Positions 60,272-64,000 of a stretch of DNA of 64,000 nt are shown here, in pieces. The stretch spans positions 124,001-188,000 of the forward strand of contig CAYNVO010000001.1 of NCBI GenBank assembly GCA_964400675.1. Direction: 5' to 3'. Below the pieces are notes generated by a model that ran no database searches, was not told the origin of the DNA, and worked only from the letters and a program-made list of their open reading frames with translations. A program made the position numbers and the translations under genes. This stretch comes from 9FT-COMBO-48-23 sp964400675. GTDB taxonomy: Bacteria; Chloroflexota; Dehalococcoidia; GIF9; UBA5629. Positions within the stretch are counted from its first letter, which is position 1, and each line of letters starts with the position of its first letter.

Positions 60272-60405
60272 TGGAGGGTTCAGAATGACAGGTTGGAGGG
60301 TTCAGAATGACAGGTTGGAGGGCTCAGAGTGACAGATGGGAAGGGCTCGGAATGACAGACGGGAGAGGGTGCAGAGAGGCAGACGGGAGGGGCTTAGAAT
60401 GACGG
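60259..60405 (+). repeat. Degenerate 22-bp tandem repeat grown from the palindrome end
   Basis: Units start at 60259, 60281, 60303, 60325, 60348, 60372 and 60395 (spacing 22, 22, 22, 23, 24, 23). The unit is CAGAATGACAGGTTGGAGGG plus two bases. Units 1-3 are near identical; later ones decay steadily. Confidence 0.85.
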
Positions 60406-60418
60406 GCAGGTGATTTTT

Positions 60419-61093
60419 ATGGAAGCTGATGAAAGAATTCAATACGCTATTGAACGTACTGAAGTATTGAGAACGCCTTCGCAGAGTCTGGCTACCTTCG
60501 GTACCACCAATGTCTACTACTATTTAGTTACCGAGTTGGCTGCATGGGTTAATGTGGTCAGGGAGGGGAGAGTGATTGCCGCACAGCCGAAGATTGTTAC
60601 CCCGTCTTATCTCATCAATCTGGAAGGTTTTAGCCTGCATGCCAAAAGGTTTATAGAGATGATGGCGGAGAAGCACCCTCACGAGCCTGGCATTTTCTAT
60701 ACCTACAAAAATGAGCCCGGAGAGATGAACATTGTTTCTGAGCCTGTGGAGATAATAGTGGACAAAATCAATCGGCGCATAGATAACCAGCATGACCCGT
60801 TGACTGCCATTGTTAAAGGGATTGAAGAGCTGTGGGATGTATCGTTGCTCAAGTTCACTTACGAACTGACCAGAAGCTCGATGCAAAGCAATGTGGCTGA
60901 ATTGGAAAGACATGGGCTTTTGCGTGTGGATTCAGCAGGCGTGCCCCGAGACGCCAGAAACCATATCGAAGAGCTTTTTGAAAAGACCAGCCGAGATCCA
61001 TCCTGGGCATCCGAGCTGATAGCTGAATTAAGGCGATGGAATTTGTTTTACGAGTACCAGGACAGGTTTCTCAGCCTGTTTAAGAAGAGATGA
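60419..61093 (+). CDS. Hypothetical protein with C-terminal winged-helix-like region
   Basis: A 224-residue protein of unknown function. N-terminal half is alpha/beta (SLATFGTTNVYYYLVTELAA, GRVIAAQPKIVTPSYLINLE); the C-terminal half (LLKFTYELTRSSMQSNVAEL, ERHGLLRVDS) has the spacing of a small winged helix. Might be a regulator. The start is the ATG at 60419 (three codons after a GTG). It follows directly on the tandem repeat. Confidence 0.72.
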   Translation: MEADERIQYAIERTEVLRTPSQSLATFGTTNVYYYLVTELAAWVNVVREGRVIAAQPKIVTPSYLINLEGFSLHAKRFIEMMAEKHPHEPGIFYTYKNEPGEMNIVSEPVEIIVDKINRRIDNQHDPLTAIVKGIEELWDVSLLKFTYELTRSSMQSNVAELERHGLLRVDSAGVPRDARNHIEELFEKTSRDPSWASELIAELRRWNLFYEYQDRFLSLFKKR

Positions 61094-61212
61094 GACTGTC
61101 TGAATCTTCTTCTCAAGCTGCTTCCCTGCCCATCTGCAATTTCGAGGAAGTCCTCAGTCTGAGCAGCTAAATTCTAGGCAAAATTTTTTTACTGACGACG
61201 ACTGGGAGCCTA

Positions 61213-61243
61213 TTGACAGCGGCTCTTTGGGGGGTGGTATAGT
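61213..61243 (+). promoter_or_regulatory. Possible promoter of the winged-helix gene
   Basis: TTGACA, 19 bases, TATAGT. The spacer is two bases long of ideal. Confidence 0.4.
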
Positions 61244-61292
61244 ACTGTTGTCCCTGCCAAGTGGTTCCAACTCATTTTTTGGGGGTAGTGTT

Positions 61293-61565
61293 ATGCACCG
61301 GAGGAGATCTAACATCGAAATAATAGGCGATATGTTGAGGGTGGGTACAAATGGGGCCGGCAAGACAGAGATAATGTACAGCGCAAACATGAGCTATAGT
61401 CAACTGCAGAAATACCTGAGCTTACTTATTAGCCAGGGTTTTATCGATAGGTTGGAGGTGGGGAATCCGGTAGTTACCTACCTGGTAACGCCAAGGGGCT
61501 CAGCGCTATTGAAAAGCATAGACACCATACTGGATGTGCTTGAATTCAGAAATAATGGTTATTAA
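61293..61565 (+). CDS. Small winged-helix DNA-binding protein (archaeal type)
   Basis: A 90-residue protein with SNIEIIGDMLRVGTNGAGKTEIMYSANMSYSQLQKYLSLLISQGFI, the pattern of the winged helix found in archaea and Chloroflexota (HTH_45-like), then VTPRGSALLKSIDTI. Start ATG at 61293, after GGGGGTAG. A ribbon-helix-helix-like gene follows 32 bases downstream; the pair may regulate together. Confidence 0.82.
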   Translation: MHRRRSNIEIIGDMLRVGTNGAGKTEIMYSANMSYSQLQKYLSLLISQGFIDRLEVGNPVVTYLVTPRGSALLKSIDTILDVLEFRNNGY

Positions 61566-61597
61566 ATCGCTAATTTTCAATAGAAAGGAGATTGCCT

Positions 61598-61924
61598 ATG
61601 CCCGAGAAAAAGATGCTTATAGTAGATTCAGATGTAGCCAGAAAGATAGATGAAAACCGTGGTGATATGAGCATTTCACATTTTCTCAGTTTTCTTGTTG
61701 ACAGCCAATTGAAACAGGATGTCGTAGGACAAAGTGATGGACATGTGACTAAAGAAGAATTCCGTCAGTTCGAGCAGGGGATACGGGAGCTTTTGCGCAA
61801 CTTCCTCGAGTTCTTCCTTAGCTATGGACTGGAGCTGGGCAAACAGCCGACGGATAGCGAGCTTGACAAGCTGAGTCAAAAGCTACGTGTCCTGAACATC
61901 TCTGCTAAGAGTAAAGGCTCTTAA
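61598..61924 (+). CDS. Small protein with ribbon-helix-helix-like N-terminus
   Basis: A 108-residue protein. The start KKMLIVDSDVARKIDENRGD, then MSISHFLSFLVDSQL, resembles a ribbon-helix-helix DNA-binding arrangement; the rest is helical (RQFEQGIRELLRNFLEFFLS). AAAGGAG lies seven bases before the ATG at 61598. Possibly a regulator pair with the winged-helix gene. Could also be an antitoxin-like protein, but no toxin is adjacent. Confidence 0.7.
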   Translation: MPEKKMLIVDSDVARKIDENRGDMSISHFLSFLVDSQLKQDVVGQSDGHVTKEEFRQFEQGIRELLRNFLEFFLSYGLELGKQPTDSELDKLSQKLRVLNISAKSKGS

Positions 61925-62042
61925 AAATCCGCAGATTTCCTCATCTTATCCCACCCTACTAACCTTCCCAGTCCCATAAGATAGAACTATTTTCTAGAAC
62001 ACAATCACTTCCCAAGTCAGCCAAACCGTGTCATATTGGGTG

Positions 62043-62059
62043 TAGACCATTTTGGTCTA
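62043..62059. promoter_or_regulatory. Palindrome just upstream of the GH3 ribosome binding site
   Basis: TAGACCA-TTT-TGGTCTA, perfect 7-bp arms, abutting the AGGAGGT of the next gene. It could be an operator or a small hairpin controlling translation. Confidence 0.5.
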
Positions 62060-62070
62060 GGAGGTGCGCT

Positions 62071-63753
62071 GTGTCTAAAGTTCTGGAGCTTTTGCGTCAG
62101 GGGAGACGTGAGGAGTTGTGGCAGATGTGCTGTGGTTTTATTGACCTCAGCCTGGAGCAGTTTATGTCTATCCAGAAACGTCTGTTGCTGGAGCAGATCG
62201 AGCTGCTGAGAAACTGTGAGCTGGGCAGGAAGGTGATGCGCGGCGCCATGCCCGAGACCGTGGAGGAATTCAGAGAGCAAGTGCCTTTGACCACCTATCA
62301 TGACTATTGCCCTGAGCTTTTGGAGAAGATGGAAGATGTGCTGCCGGCAAAACCGGCTAGATGGCTGCGCACGTCTGGCAGGTCGGGCGAATATTCGGCT
62401 AAGTGGGTGCCGATGTCTGAGGATTTCTGGCGTGAATATTTAACCGTAGGTGGCGCCATTGTCCTGCTTGCCTTTTGCAATGGTCGGGGCGATATTTCTC
62501 GGGTTAAAGAGCACATGAAAATATTGTTCACGCTGGGGCCGCCGGACTATGGCTCAGGGGCTATGGGTGACGTAGTTCAGAAAGCGGTTGGTTTTGATTT
62601 TTTGCCTTCAAATATGACTGAAGACATGTCTTTTCAAGAGAAGATAAAGGCGGGTTTTGCAGAAGCCTTATATAAAGGAATTGACGGCTTTGGTGGTTTA
62701 CCCTCTGTCCTGGTTACTGTGGGTGAACAATTCAAGCAACGGTCAGGTAAAATGAATATGCGCTTCTTATTGTCTCATCCCACGGCGCTTTTCCGTCTGG
62801 TAAAAGGATTGGTTAAAAGCAAAATAGCCCGCCGTCCTATGTTGCCCAAAGACCTCTGGTCGGTAAAAGGAGTTGTAGGTGGCGGCACTGATACCGGAAT
62901 TTTCAAGGCGAAGGTAAGGGATTTATGGGGCAAGTATCCACTTGAGGTATATGCTGGCACCGAAGGTGCTCTTTATGCTATCGAGACATGGGACTATGAA
63001 GGTATGGTCTTTGTTCCGACCCTCAATTTCTTTGAGTTTATCCCTGAGGATGAGCATTTCAAATGGCAGCTTGACCATTCGTATCAGCCGAAGACCCTTT
63101 TACTGGACGAGGTAAGGGATGGTGAGGTTTATGAGGTGGTAATCACCAATCTTCACGGTGGCATCATGACCAGATACCGCCTTGGTGACTTGGTTAAGAT
63201 AATCTCGCTGCGTAATGAGACGTCGAATATTGATATTCCGCAGATTGCATTTGAGCGACGTGGTGATGAGCTTATTGACATCACCGGTTTTGGGAGGCTA
63301 ACAGAGAGGATAATCTGGCAGGCTATTGAAAATACTAATATTCCCTATGCAGACTGGACAGCGCGCAAGGAGTCAATTGGAGATAATCCAATGTTGCATC
63401 TCTACATTGAGCTAAAGAATGACTATGTTGCCAGTGAAAAGGGTGTGGCCACCGCTGTCTATAATGAGCTGCTGAAGCTGGATGATGAATATGATTACAA
63501 TTGTTACAAGATGTTCGGTAGTCTGGAAGCTGTACTAGATATAAAACCAGTGAGGGTTACATTACTACCTCATGGTGCTTTTATGAGATATATTGCCCAA
63601 CGTCAAGCCGAAGGTGCTCCGTTGGGCCACCTTAAGGTAGTACACGTCAATCCTTCAGATAAGGCACTTGCGTTGTTGGGTGCAAAACCAGAACAAATGC
63701 CAGAAGTAGAGGTTGCTGTTGAATCTCAGACTGAGGCTGTAGTCAGGCAATAA
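62071..63753 (+). CDS. GH3 family protein (adenylating acyl-acid amido synthetase-like)
   Basis: A 560-residue protein of the GH3 family, known in plants for conjugating auxin or jasmonate to amino acids and also found in bacteria with unknown substrates. Motifs: PLTTYHDYCPELLEKMEDV, ARWLRTSGRSGEYSAKWVPMS (ATP loop), GGGTDTGIF, VYAGTEGALYAIE, and GGIMTRYRLGDLVKI. GTG start with AGGAGGT upstream. It ends with a strong terminator and has no pathway neighbours, so the substrate is unknown. Confidence 0.88.
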   Translation: MSKVLELLRQGRREELWQMCCGFIDLSLEQFMSIQKRLLLEQIELLRNCELGRKVMRGAMPETVEEFREQVPLTTYHDYCPELLEKMEDVLPAKPARWLRTSGRSGEYSAKWVPMSEDFWREYLTVGGAIVLLAFCNGRGDISRVKEHMKILFTLGPPDYGSGAMGDVVQKAVGFDFLPSNMTEDMSFQEKIKAGFAEALYKGIDGFGGLPSVLVTVGEQFKQRSGKMNMRFLLSHPTALFRLVKGLVKSKIARRPMLPKDLWSVKGVVGGGTDTGIFKAKVRDLWGKYPLEVYAGTEGALYAIETWDYEGMVFVPTLNFFEFIPEDEHFKWQLDHSYQPKTLLLDEVRDGEVYEVVITNLHGGIMTRYRLGDLVKIISLRNETSNIDIPQIAFERRGDELIDITGFGRLTERIIWQAIENTNIPYADWTARKESIGDNPMLHLYIELKNDYVASEKGVATAVYNELLKLDDEYDYNCYKMFGSLEAVLDIKPVRVTLLPHGAFMRYIAQRQAEGAPLGHLKVVHVNPSDKALALLGAKPEQMPEVEVAVESQTEAVVRQ

Positions 63754-63779
63754 GTCTGTTCGTAGCTTTTAAATCGAGG

Positions 63780-63815
63780 TAAAGCGGTGGCTCCATGAGC
63801 CACCGCTTTATTTTT
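63780..63815 (+). terminator. Rho-independent terminator after the GH3 gene
   Basis: TAAAGCGGTGGCTC and GAGCCACCGCTTTA make a perfect 14-bp stem with a CAT loop, followed by TTTTTG. Confidence 0.92.
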
Positions 63816-63870
63816 GCTTATGGATACGTTAGTTCAATGATATTCGTTATCGTTGGTTAAATTATGTATC

Positions 63871-63899
63871 TTGACAACCTGCATAGCTAGAGACATAAT
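63871..63899 (+). promoter_or_regulatory. Promoter of the last, partial gene
   Basis: TTGACA, 17 bases, CATAAT; transcription would begin near 63906. Confidence 0.65.
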
Positions 63900-63937
63900 A
63901 AGACAATTCTTAAATATGGTGAAGTAGAAGATTCTAA

Positions 63938-64000
63938 ATGAACACATACTCTTTAATCCCCTTGGCTGCCGCGATTGCATTCATACCGTTACTCGTTATT
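63938..64000 (+). CDS. N-terminus of a membrane protein (cut by window end)
   Basis: Twenty-one codons are visible, beginning MNTYSLIPLAAAIAFIPLLV, a hydrophobic first transmembrane helix. This opening resembles the seven-transmembrane N-terminal domain of some histidine kinases, but too little is present to be sure. Behind a good promoter. Confidence 0.5.
   Translation, partial: MNTYSLIPLAAAIAFIPLLVI

Overview
The window looks like a chromosomal segment of an anaerobic, monoderm-type bacterium of the Chloroflexota, most probably a Dehalococcoidia relative. This is inferred from gene content and was not tested by a search. Pointers are an archaeal/methanogen-like sulfur module (Thi4 with a catalytic-site His, DUF39, NIL-ferredoxin, UPF0280), PAC2 and DUF5679 proteins, an RRM protein, TldD/TldE, an archaeal-style winged helix, and dispersed palindromic repeats that translate to HSERSEES-like peptides. 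No lipopolysaccharide or outer-membrane genes are seen. Most of the window is compact housekeeping sequence with short operons, ATGA overlaps and several promoters only 5-11 nt from the start codon.

Layout. 1-2.3 kb: a secreted Cys-rich protein and a polyamine pair (speH, speE). 2.3-7.3 kb, minus strand: tldD, tldE, PAC2, HEAT repeat and GNAT genes. 7.4-13.9 kb: SWIM protein, folC, a rhodanese lipoprotein with an in-frame TGA that looks like a selenocysteine codon, pyrF, DUF951, MarR, dinB and ilvE. 13.9-17.8 kb, minus strand: aldolase, lexA, rpsT and relA. 18-21.6 kb: cysK, then MOSC-fdhD-nadA-cutA in close coupling.

21.6-29.5 kb is the accessory part. It holds a Lys/Glu/Arg repeat protein with a 120-bp tandem repeat, two paralogous zinc-ribbon genes that share promoter, structured leader and 3' hairpin, a 69-bp duplicated cutA end, an RRM protein, a primary-type sigma factor, a SIR2-like plus helical-repeat protein that may be a defence gene, a DUF5679 mini-protein, and about 1.25 kb of non-coding DNA with nested repeats.

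29.5-46.6 kb: nitroreductase, enoyl-CoA hydratase, hisS, the sulfide-assimilation/thiazole cluster (thi4, DUF39, NIL-ferredoxin, UPF0280), a PKD lipoprotein with a DoxX/MauE-like membrane protein, a third zinc-ribbon gene, DUF503, an MrfA-type helicase, a zinc uptake operon (Fur family regulator, znuA, znuC, znuB) behind a 33-bp perfect palindrome, ftsY and lgt. 46.5-64 kb: recJ, mtaB, DUF167, a lipid kinase, a GerW/DUF2953 group, tRNA-Arg and tRNA-His, an APC permease with UspA and two TrkA-type proteins, pheA, HIT, a HEAAH-motif protein, a metallo-beta-lactamase fold protein, a winged-helix plus ribbon-helix-helix-like pair, a GH3-family protein, and the start of a membrane protein cut by the window edge.

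The observations most worth following are the candidate selenoprotein rhodanese, the duplicated leader that can mask its own ribosome binding site, the 33-bp operator of the zinc operon, the 87-bp triple repeat, and the co-location of sulfide-dependent thiazole and homocysteine genes.
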